Assembly (NCBI GenBank): GCA_038216155.1
Contig: JBBQQH010000045.1
Location: forward strand, 1 to 23,516
Origin: SZAS-103 sp038216155
GTDB taxonomy: Bacteria > Pseudomonadota > Gammaproteobacteria > Xanthomonadales > Xanthomonadaceae
DNA length: 23,516 nucleotides
Direction of reading: 5' to 3'
Under the pieces are notes generated by a model. It was not told the DNA's origin. It saw only the letters and a list, made by a program, of their open reading frames with translations, and searched no databases. The translations under genes and the position numbers were made by a program. Position 1 is the stretch's first letter. The number at the start of each line of letters is the position of its first letter. Below are positions 7,321 through 15,397 of this stretch, one piece after another.

Positions 7321-8316
7321 CTACGGTCGTCGCGCCAGCTCCGCATCGTCGCGCAGCTTGGGCATCAAATCCTGCTTGCTGACGCCGAAGAAATACAGCA
7401 TCGGGCAGGCAAAGAAGATCGACGAGAAGGTGCCGACCACGATACCCACCAGCAACGCGGTGGAGAATCCGTGCAGGCTGGGTCCGCCGAAGAAGAACAG
7501 CGCGATCACCGTCAACGTGGTCGCCAACGAGGTCATGATCGTGCGCGAGAGCGTACTGTTGACGGCGCGGTTGAGGATGTCCAGCGGGCCACCCTTGCGC
7601 GCGCTTCGGAACAATTCGCGCACGCGATCGAACACGACAATGGTGTCGTTCACCGAATAGCCGTCGACCGCCAGCACCGCAGCGAGCACGGTCAGGTCGA
7701 ACTCCATGCCCGTCAGGGAGAAGAAACCCAAGGTCAGGACCACGTCATGAATTTCGGTCAGGATCACGCCGAGCGCGAAGCGCCACTCGAAGCGAATCCA
7801 GATGTAGATCGCGATGCCAGTGAGCACCACGAATACGGCGACGATGCCGTTGGTTGCCAACTCCTTGCCGACCTGCGGACCAACATACACGCTGGGTTTG
7901 ACCAGTCCTTGATGGCCGCTGGCATCCAGCGCCTGCACCACCTTGGCAGTGACCCGCGTATTGCGAGCGTCAAGTTGATTCTCGGTCTGGCTCGTCTGCG
8001 TTTTCGACGATTCGCCACCCGCCGATGGCGGCAGCCGGATCGAAAAATCCTTCGATCCGAAGCTCTGCACGATCGCGCCCTTGAGCCCGCCAGCGTCCAT
8101 CGCGTGGAGGATGTCTTTCTGCTCGGTCGGCTTTTCAAAATGCACCTCGACCAGCGATCCGCCGGTGAAGTCCAGGCCGAAGTTCAGGCCGCGAGTGGAC
8201 AGCGAGACGATCGAGATCAGCAGCAGCAACGTCGAGATGGTGAGCGAGACCTTGCGGGCGCCCATGAAGTTGACGTTGCTGTTGGGATTAAAGAATTCCA
8301 TCGACTTGAGTCCCAT
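7321..8316 (-). CDS. secF: Protein translocase subunit SecF
   Basis: A 331-residue inner-membrane component of the SecDF-YajC accessory complex, which uses the proton gradient to help pull proteins through SecYEG. It shows a first membrane helix at about 20-40, the SecF-type motif NFGLDFTGGSLVEVHF, a periplasmic domain of about 100 residues, and five further helices. The helices include the conserved GYSVNDTIVVFDRVRE segment near residue 220 and NRAVNSTLSRTIMTS. Its ATG overlaps the secD TGA by one base (TGATG), so the two are translationally coupled. The length is close to E. coli SecF (323). It is the last gene of the queA-to-secF cluster and is closed by the terminator at 7266-7303. Confidence 0.97.
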   Translation of the reverse strand: MGLKSMEFFNPNSNVNFMGARKVSLTISTLLLLISIVSLSTRGLNFGLDFTGGSLVEVHFEKPTEQKDILHAMDAGGLKGAIVQSFGSKDFSIRLPPSAGGESSKTQTSQTENQLDARNTRVTAKVVQALDASGHQGLVKPSVYVGPQVGKELATNGIVAVFVVLTGIAIYIWIRFEWRFALGVILTEIHDVVLTLGFFSLTGMEFDLTVLAAVLAVDGYSVNDTIVVFDRVRELFRSARKGGPLDILNRAVNSTLSRTIMTSLATTLTVIALFFFGGPSLHGFSTALLVGIVVGTFSSIFFACPMLYFFGVSKQDLMPKLRDDAELARRP

Positions 8317-10178
8317 CAGACCGACACCGACTTGATCTTGCGGCCGTGCCCATAAATCAGCGTGGACATCGCGCTGCTCACGGTGACCGAGGTGAACATG
8401 GAGGTCAGCACGCCGACCAGCAGCACGACCGCGAAACCCTTGACTGGCCCCGAGCCGAACGCCAGAAGCGCGACCGAGGCGATCAGCTTGGCCACGTTGG
8501 AATCCAGGATCACCGTCCAGGCGCGCTCGTACCCGGCCTTGATGCTGGCGACCGGCGTGTTGCCGTTGCGCAACTCCTCGCGTATTCGTTCGCAGATCAG
8601 CACGTTGCCATCGATTGCCATGCCCAATGTCAGCACGATGCCGGCGATGCCGGGCATGGTCAGAGTGGCGTGCATCAGCGACAGCACCGCGGCCAGCATC
8701 ACCAGGTTGGTGAATAGTGAGATCACCGCGATCACGCCGAACAGGTGGTAGTACAACACCATCAGGATCACCACCGCGATGAAGCCGATCACGATCGCGC
8801 GCTTGCCGGCGTCGATGTTTTCCTGACCCAGACTCGGGCCAACGACTCGCTCTTCGACGATGTCGACCGGCGCGGCCAGCGCACCCGAGCGCAGCAGCAG
8901 CGCCAGCTTGCCTGCTTCCTTCAGGCTCTCAAGCCCGGTGGTCTGGAAGTTCTTGCCGAACACGCCGCGCACGGTGGCGTAATTGATCACTTCTTCGGTT
9001 TGCTTGACGGTGCGTACCGGTTTGCCGTCGACCATGGTGGTCTCGGGCTTGCGTTCGATGAAGACCACGCCCATCTGCTTGCCGACGTTCTCGGTGGTGT
9101 AGTCGCTCATCCGCTGCGCGCCGCTGCTGTTGAGCGTGACCGAGACCATCGGCGTACCGCCTTGGCTGTCGCTGCCGGAGCGTGCATCCACCAGCTGATC
9201 GCCGGTGACGATTACCTTCTTGAGCAGCAAGACCGGTCGTGGCTTGCCGTCCAGCCCAAGCTCGCGCATGTAGTAAAGGCGAGCGTCGGGCGGGATCGTG
9301 CCAGACCTGACCGCGTCCGCCGGATTGCCGTCCGCCTGGCCACGATATTCCAGCGTGGCAGTCGCGCCCAGTACGTCCTTGGCCTGCGCGGTGTCTTGCA
9401 CGCCCGGTAATTCGACCACGATGCGGCTGGCGCCCTGGCGCTGGATCAACGGCTCGGCCACGCCGAGTTGGTTGATGCGGTTGCGCAGGGTGCCGATGTT
9501 CTGTTCGATCGCGCCATCGTTGATGGCCTTGATCTCGGCCAACTTCAGGCTGGCCTGCAAACCGGTGCCGGTAGTCTTGACGTCGAACTGCGGCAAATTG
9601 CGCAGCAACAAATTGGTGAGCGCGTTGCTGTCGTCGGAGTTGGCCACGCGGATGGCGATGCCGCCGGCATCGCGACTGACTTCCACGCCGCGAATCTTGT
9701 TCTCGCGTACCAGTTGCCGCACGTCATCGGTGTACGCGGTCATCTGCTTGTCGAGCGCGGCTTGGCGATCGACTTCCATCAGAAAATGCACGCCACCCTG
9801 AAGGTCCAGGCCCAGCAACATTGGCCTGCCGCCGAGCGCATTGAGCCAAGCCGGCACGTTGGAGGCGAGATTGAGCGCGACCACGTAGTCGTCGCCCAGC
9901 AACGCATGCACTGCGTCGTAGGCTTTGGTCTGCGTTTCGGTGCTCGGCAGCCGCACAAGCAATTCGTCACGCACGATTTCAACACGCTTGAACGCAATTT
10001 TCTGCGTCTGCAGCGCAGCCGTTACCCGCTGCTTGAGCGCCACATCGATTTGATGACCGCGATTGGCGCTGATCTGGACAGCGGGATCCTGCGGAAACAG
10101 ATTCGGCAGCGCATACAGCAGGCTGGCCAGAATCAGGAATACCACCAGCGCGTATTTCCAACGGGGAAACTCAAGCAT
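8316..10178 (-). CDS. secD: Protein translocase subunit SecD
   Basis: A 620-residue partner of SecF (E. coli SecD is 615). An N-terminal helix (about 7-25) is followed by the large periplasmic P1 domain with LLGLDLQGGVHFLMEVD near residue 120, and LRNRINQLGVAEPLIQRQG near 230. Five C-terminal helices follow, with the conserved LTLGMAIDGNVLICERIREE segment at about 515-535, which carries the family's proton-relay Asp. The ATG at 10178 gives the expected cytoplasmic N-terminus (MLEFPRWKYALVV). I see no strong ribosome-binding site before it. It lies 100 bases downstream of yajC, across a small tandem repeat, and overlaps secF by one base. Confidence 0.97.
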   Translation of the reverse strand: MLEFPRWKYALVVFLILASLLYALPNLFPQDPAVQISANRGHQIDVALKQRVTAALQTQKIAFKRVEIVRDELLVRLPSTETQTKAYDAVHALLGDDYVVALNLASNVPAWLNALGGRPMLLGLDLQGGVHFLMEVDRQAALDKQMTAYTDDVRQLVRENKIRGVEVSRDAGGIAIRVANSDDSNALTNLLLRNLPQFDVKTTGTGLQASLKLAEIKAINDGAIEQNIGTLRNRINQLGVAEPLIQRQGASRIVVELPGVQDTAQAKDVLGATATLEYRGQADGNPADAVRSGTIPPDARLYYMRELGLDGKPRPVLLLKKVIVTGDQLVDARSGSDSQGGTPMVSVTLNSSGAQRMSDYTTENVGKQMGVVFIERKPETTMVDGKPVRTVKQTEEVINYATVRGVFGKNFQTTGLESLKEAGKLALLLRSGALAAPVDIVEERVVGPSLGQENIDAGKRAIVIGFIAVVILMVLYYHLFGVIAVISLFTNLVMLAAVLSLMHATLTMPGIAGIVLTLGMAIDGNVLICERIREELRNGNTPVASIKAGYERAWTVILDSNVAKLIASVALLAFGSGPVKGFAVVLLVGVLTSMFTSVTVSSAMSTLIYGHGRKIKSVSV

Positions 10179-10212
10179 GTCGACTCAACCGCAGACGGCC
10201 GCACGCGGCCCA

Positions 10213-10250
10213 GGAAATGGTTTTGGAAATCGGATTTGGAAATCGGTTTG
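10213..10250 (-). repeat. Three-unit 12-13 bp tandem repeat between yajC and secD
   Basis: Units GGAAATGGTTTT (10213-10224), GGAAATCGGATTT (10225-10237) and GGAAATCGGTTTG (10238-10250) are adjacent. They lie in the 100-bp yajC to secD spacer, next to a small GC hairpin at 10197-10210 (GGCCG/CGGCC). The function is unknown. The tract would be transcribed as part of the yajC-secDF message. Confidence 0.7.
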
Positions 10251-10278
10251 CCGCGCGACTCAGGATTTCAGGCTGCGT

Positions 10279-10632
10279 CTATTTCAAACTGCCTTTCGGC
10301 AACACCTGCGACACCGCCGAGCGCTGGAACTTGACGATCACCCCATTGCCGACGTCCAGGCTGATGAAATGGTCGCCGATCTCGTCGATGCGCCCGGCCA
10401 ATCCGCCGCTGGTGACCACCTCGTCGCCTTTCTGCAGCTTCGACAGCATCTCGCGCTGCTCCTTGGCGCGGCGCATCTGCGGACGGATCATCAAGAAATA
10501 AAACACGCCGATAAAGATCACCGGCAACACCAGGTTGAACAGGCCCGATCCGGCGGCGCCGCCAACCGGCGCGGCTTGCGCGTAGGCCGGGGCGATCAAC
10601 AGGTCAAGCGGGTTGAAGTACTGCAAATTCAT
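10279..10632 (-). CDS. yajC: Sec accessory protein YajC
   Basis: A 117-residue single-span membrane protein that associates with SecDF. One hydrophobic helix at about 24-44 (LFNLVLPVIFIGVFYFLMI) is followed directly by RPQMRRAKEQREM, the typical YajC junction. A small cytoplasmic domain with KGDEVVTSGGLAGRIDEIGD follows. I chose the ATG at 10632 because the result matches the family length (E. coli 110 residues). The frame also extends nine codons upstream to a TTG at 10659. Neither start has a clear ribosome-binding site. It precedes secD, as in E. coli, separated from tgt by a 277-bp structured spacer that may carry its own promoter. Confidence 0.95.
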   Translation of the reverse strand: MNLQYFNPLDLLIAPAYAQAAPVGGAAGSGLFNLVLPVIFIGVFYFLMIRPQMRRAKEQREMLSKLQKGDEVVTSGGLAGRIDEIGDHFISLDVGNGVIVKFQRSAVSQVLPKGSLK

Positions 10633-10909
10633 GGGCTTGGATTCGTTTTGGCTGAACAAAGAAGCGGAAGTATGCCAGAGCGAGGCTTGGCACGCATGCG
10701 AGACGGCCCGGCGTCATATCGTGATGGCGCCGGGTTTTGACGTTTCAAGGGCATGGCGATGCGCCGAACGGGAGCTGGCGATCGGCAGCTGCACCCTTCA
10801 ACCGTTCGTGGTGAGCTGCGATGTCCATGGATGGACAAGTGCCGCGAGCGCATGGATGCGCAGGAGCGGCTCGAACCACACTGGCCTCAACACAGCAATG
10901 TGCTCTCGA
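10633..10909 (-). other. Structured tgt to yajC spacer
   Basis: No gene is supported here. The main element is an 11-bp stem with one G-T pair, CCCGGCGTCAT (10707-10717) and ATGGCGCCGGG (10724-10734), loop ATCGTG. On the plus strand it is followed by TTTTGACGTTTC; on the minus strand, in the direction of transcription, no T-run follows. A second structure has arms CGAACGG (10765-10771) and CCGTTCG (10802-10808) enclosing AGCTG/CAGCT. These could end or pause tgt transcripts or shape the yajC leader. I could not identify a good sigma70 promoter. Confidence 0.5.
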
Positions 10910-12025
10910 TCAGTTCATGACCCCACGCATCGTATAAAACTCGTTGCGAAACGCCGCAAACCGCCCCCCTTCGATTGCGGTACGAATTCCGCGCATCAGG
11001 TCCTGGTAGTAATGCAGGTTGTGGATCGTCGCCAGCATCGGCCCTAGCATTTCCTCACAACGATCCAGATGCCGCAGATAGGCGCGAGTGAAACCGCCGG
11101 CGCAGGCCGCGCATCCACAGTCGGGATCAATCGGACGGATGTCATTGGTGAATTGCGCGTTGCGAATCTTGACCGTGCCAAAGCGGGTGAAGTAGTGGCC
11201 GGTGCGCGCGTTGCGCGTCGGCATTACGCAATCAAACATGTCGACACCGCGCGCGACGGCCTCGACGATATCCTCTGGCCGGCCCACGCCCATCAAGTAG
11301 CGCGGGCGATCGATCGGCAACTGCGGCGCAGTGTGTTCGAGCATGGCGTTACGTTCGGCCTCGGGTTCGCCAACCGCCAAACCTCCGATTGCGTAGCCAT
11401 CGAATCCGATTGCGCGCAGCCCGTCAGCTGACTGCGTGCGCAGGTCGTGATGCACGCCGCCTTGCACGATGCCGAACAGTGCCGCGTCGTTGCCTTCGTG
11501 CGCACGCTTGCTGCGCTGCGCCCAACGCAGTGACAACTCCATCGACGTTCGCGCGACGTCCTCGGTCGCCGGATACGGTGTGCACTCGTCGAAGATCATC
11601 ACCACATCCGAGTCCAGCGCGCGCTGAATCGCCATGCTTTCTTCCGGCCCCAGGAACACCGACGCCCCGTCCACCGGCGACGCAAACTGCACGCCCGCCT
11701 CGCTGATCTTTCGACGCTGCGCCAGCGAGAACACCTGAAAACCACCAGAGTCGGTGAGGATCGGTTTGTCCCAGCACGCGAACCCATGCAGCCCTCCGTG
11801 CGCGCGAATCACGTCCACGCCAGGCCGCAACGAAAGATGGAATGTGTTGCCGAGAATAATTTCGGCACCCGTTGCCAACACATCGCGCGGCTGCATTGCC
11901 TTGACGCTGCCATAGGTGCCGACCGGCATGAACGCCGGCGTTTCCACACTGCCGCGCGGAAACGTCATCCGCCCGCGCCGCGCGTTGGCATCGGTGTTCA
12001 ACAACTGGAATTGCATGCGGCTCAT
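10910..12025 (-). CDS. tgt: tRNA-guanine transglycosylase Tgt
   Basis: A 371-residue enzyme (E. coli 375) that exchanges guanine-34 of Asp, Asn, His and Tyr tRNAs for preQ1 in queuosine synthesis. It shows the substrate-pocket segment ILTDSGGFQVFSLAQ near 85-100 (with the general-base Asp), GGLAVGEP, and GVDMFDCVMPTRNARTG near 255-270, which contains the nucleophilic Asp. A zinc site of form C-G-C-A-A-C plus the His of TIHNLHYYQ is also visible. The ATG at 12025 (MSRMQFQLL) gives an ATGA overlap with queA and fits the family N-terminus. The frame extends seven codons further to 12046, which I do not favour. The order queA-tgt-yajC-secD-secF matches E. coli. Confidence 0.97.
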   Translation of the reverse strand: MSRMQFQLLNTDANARRGRMTFPRGSVETPAFMPVGTYGSVKAMQPRDVLATGAEIILGNTFHLSLRPGVDVIRAHGGLHGFACWDKPILTDSGGFQVFSLAQRRKISEAGVQFASPVDGASVFLGPEESMAIQRALDSDVVMIFDECTPYPATEDVARTSMELSLRWAQRSKRAHEGNDAALFGIVQGGVHHDLRTQSADGLRAIGFDGYAIGGLAVGEPEAERNAMLEHTAPQLPIDRPRYLMGVGRPEDIVEAVARGVDMFDCVMPTRNARTGHYFTRFGTVKIRNAQFTNDIRPIDPDCGCAACAGGFTRAYLRHLDRCEEMLGPMLATIHNLHYYQDLMRGIRTAIEGGRFAAFRNEFYTMRGVMN

Positions 12026-13074
12026 GTAGACGAATCCGGGTTGCACGCCTGTGGAAACAACAGCATCGCATCGCCATAGCTAAAGAAGCGATAGCGCTGC
12101 TCGATGGCATGCTGATAGGCGGCGAGCACGCGCTCGCGACCAGCGAAGGCGCTCACCAGCATCAGCAGCGTCGATTCCGGCAGGTGGAAGTTTGTGAGTA
12201 ACGCATCGACCGACCGGATGCGATAGCCGGGATAGATGAAGATGCGCGTCTCGCCTTCGAACGGCTGCAACACGCCATCGACCAGCGCACTTTCCAGCGC
12301 ACGCACGACGGTGGTGCCGACCGCAATCACGCGACCGCCGCGTGCACGCGTTTGCGCGATGCGATCTATGGTCTGCTGTCCGACGCTGAGCCATTCACTG
12401 TGCATTACATGCTGTCCGATGCTGTCGCTGCGCATCGGCTGGAAGGTGCCAGCACCGACATGCAACGTGAGCGTGGTCGTCTGTACGCCGCGAGCCTGCA
12501 ACGCCGCCAGCAAGTCAGTATCGAAATGCAGACCAGCGGTCGGTGCAGCCACTGCGCCTGGCGCGCGCGCGAACACGGTCTGATAGCGCTCGGCATCAGC
12601 CGCATCCGGCACGCGATCGATGTAGGGCGGCAACGGCATCCGGCCTGCGCGTTGCAGCAAGTCGTGCAGCGACTGCTCGCCTTCGAACTCCAGCAGGTAG
12701 AACTCGCCGTCGCGTCCGAGCACGCTGGCGATTCCGGCAGCTTCATCGAGCGTGATGCGTGTGCCTGGCCGGCTGCGCTTGCTGGCGTTCAACTGCACGC
12801 GCGCGGTGTGCGCATCGAGCAGGCGTTCGATCAGGATCTCGACCCGACCGCCGCTCTCCTTGCGCCCGAACAAGCGAGCGGCGAGCACGCGGGTATCGTT
12901 GAACACCAGCAGGTCGCCCGATTGCAGCAACGCCGGCAACTCGTCGATGCGGCGGTCCTGCACCGGCGCATCGCCCGTCGGCAGCAACAGCAAGCGACTG
13001 GCCGAGCGCCGCGGCAACGGCTGCTGCGCGATCAACTCTGGCGGAAGATCGAAATGGAAGTCGGATTTATTCAA
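12022..13074 (-). CDS. queA: S-adenosylmethionine:tRNA ribosyltransferase-isomerase QueA
   Basis: A 350-residue enzyme (E. coli 356) that moves the ribosyl part of S-adenosylmethionine onto preQ1-modified tRNA to make epoxyqueuosine. Family segments seen are DFHFDLPPELIAQQPLPRR at the N-terminus, GDLLVFNDTRVLAARLFG, PTAGLHFD, HVGAGTFQPMR, TNFHLPESTLLMLVSAFAG and YRFFSYGDAMLL at the end. The start codon is TTG at 13074. It aligns exactly with the usual QueA N-terminus, and no in-frame ATG lies near. No ribosome-binding site is obvious, so initiation may be weak. It is the first gene of the cluster and overlaps tgt as ATGA. A candidate promoter lies about 70-100 bases upstream. Confidence 0.97.
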   Translation of the reverse strand: MNKSDFHFDLPPELIAQQPLPRRSASRLLLLPTGDAPVQDRRIDELPALLQSGDLLVFNDTRVLAARLFGRKESGGRVEILIERLLDAHTARVQLNASKRSRPGTRITLDEAAGIASVLGRDGEFYLLEFEGEQSLHDLLQRAGRMPLPPYIDRVPDAADAERYQTVFARAPGAVAAPTAGLHFDTDLLAALQARGVQTTTLTLHVGAGTFQPMRSDSIGQHVMHSEWLSVGQQTIDRIAQTRARGGRVIAVGTTVVRALESALVDGVLQPFEGETRIFIYPGYRIRSVDALLTNFHLPESTLLMLVSAFAGRERVLAAYQHAIEQRYRFFSYGDAMLLFPQACNPDSST

Positions 13075-13142
13075 GGCGGATACGTGGAAAGCGGAAAACG
13101 AAAATCGGCCGCGCGGCGCACTGCGGACGCGTAGAGCCTCTG

Positions 13143-13171
13143 ATTATCGGCGATGCAACAACATCCCCCAA
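13143..13171 (-). promoter_or_regulatory. Candidate sigma70 promoter for queA-tgt-yajC-secDF
   Basis: On the minus strand, TTGGGG (plus 13166-13171) and GATAAT (plus 13143-13148) are separated by exactly 17 bp. The -10 matches the consensus at five of six positions; the -35 keeps only the TTG core. It lies in the 115-bp gap between the TPR-like gene and queA, in the right orientation. Confidence 0.4.
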
Positions 13172-13189
13172 CCCACGCCGCAGAATTTC

Positions 13190-15397
13190 TCAGGCGGGCA
13201 ACATCGTTCGCTGCCTGCGCCACAGCAGCAATCCGATCAGCAACGCCAGCCCGCCGGCTTCGAATGGCCACGCGTGGTGAATCCAGTGGCGGACCCTGAG
13301 CCAGCGCTGGTGCCAGACCATTTTTTGCGCGGCCTTGAAATCTGGTGCGGGACACTCGCGTCCGAACGCACCGCCCCACTTCACATGCGCGCCTTCGCGG
13401 AGATAGCGGTTATAGAGACGTGCGGCAAGTTTGGGATCGCTGTCGATCACCCACGACGTGGCCTTGCACAGCACCGCCGCAAAGGCCTGTGAGCGCGGCG
13501 GCAACAGCGCGGCGGCTTGTTCGCCCAAGCCAGCGGCGATGTAACGATAGTGATAGCGCAGCCCAGGCTTGATCGCGTTGGCCTTCACCCGCGCCACCTC
13601 GCCGGTGCTGGTGTATTCGGGCGCCGCGACCACGGCGTCATCGAGCGCATAGCTGCCGTCGTAGATGGCGAAGTCCGGTGCGAGTTCGCTGCCCAGCAAC
13701 TCCATGCCGTCCTGGCGCGTTGCGATGGCTAGCTCGAATAGCGTCTTTGCATGCGCATTCTGAGTCCATGTATCAAGCTTGCTGCGCTTCTCGATGTAGG
13801 AGAGCGCCTTGGCGTGCACTGCAGGATCGTCGAAGTAACCCAGCGCCTCCTTCGATCGCCCCATTCGCAACAAACGTCGCCCCAGCAGTGCACGCAGCAG
13901 CGTCGGTGGTTGCAGCGCGACGTAGTCGTCTTCGTTCGCCGGTTTTCGCACCGTTGTTTTTGCCACGTTGGCATCGACGAATCCTTTCAGCTCGTCGACG
14001 CTCAACACCCGCTCGGCGATGTAGGCCGCGTCGCTCCAGCTGGCGCCGTACCAGAGCTGGCGCATCGCCTCGAGATAATCCGCTCGCGACAGCGCCAGGA
14101 TTCCCTGCTCGGCGCGCACGCGATGCTGCGGTTTGAGCGCGGGATCGCCGTAGATCACGCCATCGCCTTCGGTGTTCGTATCGGTGTCTGTTGACCAAGT
14201 GGTATCCGGCGCGAACCAGCGCGCGGCTTGCGCGTAGGCCAGGTCGGCGGCTTTCTGGTCGCCAGCGCGCAGCGCGAGCTTGGCCCGCACCCACGCTGCC
14301 AGCGGCGCGTTTGAATGCGCGGCAAGACGCGTGGCCAACTCGTAGCGACCGTTGCGATAGGCGCCTGCCGCGAGCAAATCTGCGCCTTCGAAATGGACGA
14401 TGCCGTGACGCTCGACATGGGCAAGAAAGGTGTCCAGATGGATCGTCGGCCCCGACGCATCGGCATTGTCACCGCCAGCACCGTCATCGCCGTTGTAACT
14501 GTTCGACGACCCACTCATCTCGCCTGAGCGAGTAAAGAAATACGCCGCAATCAGATGCTGCGACAGCGGATCGTCTAGCGCCTTGTCCAGCAACATCTCG
14601 TTCGACAGGATGCTGCGCGCGACAAACAGCAGCGACGCGCGACCGCTGGCTGATCCGTGCGCAGCCTGCAACGCATACGAAGCGACCGCACCGGCGATGT
14701 TGCCGTGATGCCATTGCACGCGGGCTTGTTCACCGAAACTCGCAACCGCCAGCCCAAGTGGATCAGGCACGCCGGAATCGGCACGTTCGCGCACCACGGC
14801 AAACGCGGCCAGCGCGCCGCTGGTGTCATCGGACGACAGCAACGCACGTGCCAGCATGTACTGCGCCCACAACCCGCGGCGCGGACGCTCGGGCGCGAGC
14901 AATGCCAGCACGTCGCGAAAATGGCCGGCCGCCGCGGTCATTCTGCCGGCCTTAAACGCAATCGCACCCAAGGTGTAGTCCAGCAGTTCCGGTGCCAGGC
15001 CGGCGCCGGCAGCGCGGACCGCGTCGGTCTCGTCGGCTGCGCGCATCGCTTTCACTTTTGCAGCTTCCCGCGATGACAGTCCGACGGCTTCGGCTTTGCT
15101 GCGCACTTCTTCGGCGTCGTCCCATGGCGAGCTTTCGCCGGCGTGCAACCGATCAGTCGGCTTCGGCAACAGATGCGAAGCCTCATAGTCGAACGTACCT
15201 TCGGGCAACTCCATCAACGAGGCGCGACGATCATCCAACAGGTTTTGCGGAAAATCCGGGCCACAGGCCAGTCCGATCGAAATGGGCAGCGCCACCGCAA
15301 ACACGACGCAGGCGCTGCGGACAAAGGTGGGCCAGCGTGCGTGCACGCGTGTTGTCGGTTGCTCGATCATTGCGCAGGTCAATGAGTTAAGGGTCAT
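13190..15397 (-). CDS. Exported TPR-like protein of unknown function, CGPDFP-type N-terminus
   Basis: A 735-residue protein that I cannot assign to a characterised family. A hydrophobic export segment (about 29-44) ends in LAC-GPDFP with Cys45. This resembles a lipoprotein cleavage site, but the -3 residue is Gly, so lipidation is uncertain. The body is alpha-helical with TPR-like pairs, for example LDYTLGAIAFKAGRMTAAAG (139-158), WVRAKLALRAGDQKAADLAY and LGRRLLRMGRSKEALGYFDD. A Ser/Gly/Asn/Asp-rich linker spans about 291-316. A C-terminal helix (GGLALLIGLLLW) is followed by RRQR, suggesting membrane anchoring at that end. Its ATG overlaps the DUF3142 gene stop as ATGA, so the two are probably co-translated and may act together in the envelope. 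Confidence 0.85.
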   Translation of the reverse strand: MTLNSLTCAMIEQPTTRVHARWPTFVRSACVVFAVALPISIGLACGPDFPQNLLDDRRASLMELPEGTFDYEASHLLPKPTDRLHAGESSPWDDAEEVRSKAEAVGLSSREAAKVKAMRAADETDAVRAAGAGLAPELLDYTLGAIAFKAGRMTAAAGHFRDVLALLAPERPRRGLWAQYMLARALLSSDDTSGALAAFAVVRERADSGVPDPLGLAVASFGEQARVQWHHGNIAGAVASYALQAAHGSASGRASLLFVARSILSNEMLLDKALDDPLSQHLIAAYFFTRSGEMSGSSNSYNGDDGAGGDNADASGPTIHLDTFLAHVERHGIVHFEGADLLAAGAYRNGRYELATRLAAHSNAPLAAWVRAKLALRAGDQKAADLAYAQAARWFAPDTTWSTDTDTNTEGDGVIYGDPALKPQHRVRAEQGILALSRADYLEAMRQLWYGASWSDAAYIAERVLSVDELKGFVDANVAKTTVRKPANEDDYVALQPPTLLRALLGRRLLRMGRSKEALGYFDDPAVHAKALSYIEKRSKLDTWTQNAHAKTLFELAIATRQDGMELLGSELAPDFAIYDGSYALDDAVVAAPEYTSTGEVARVKANAIKPGLRYHYRYIAAGLGEQAAALLPPRSQAFAAVLCKATSWVIDSDPKLAARLYNRYLREGAHVKWGGAFGRECPAPDFKAAQKMVWHQRWLRVRHWIHHAWPFEAGGLALLIGLLLWRRQRTMLPA

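Noticed and set aside
7471..8355. A 294-codon plus-strand frame opposite secF
   Set aside because: It is an antisense shadow of secF, rich in His, Arg and Gln and with no domain.
10840..10900. A tRNA-like T-arm word (GGTTCGAGCC on the minus strand)
   Set aside because: The flanking bases do not form a T-stem or an acceptor stem, and no anticodon arm is found at the right distance.
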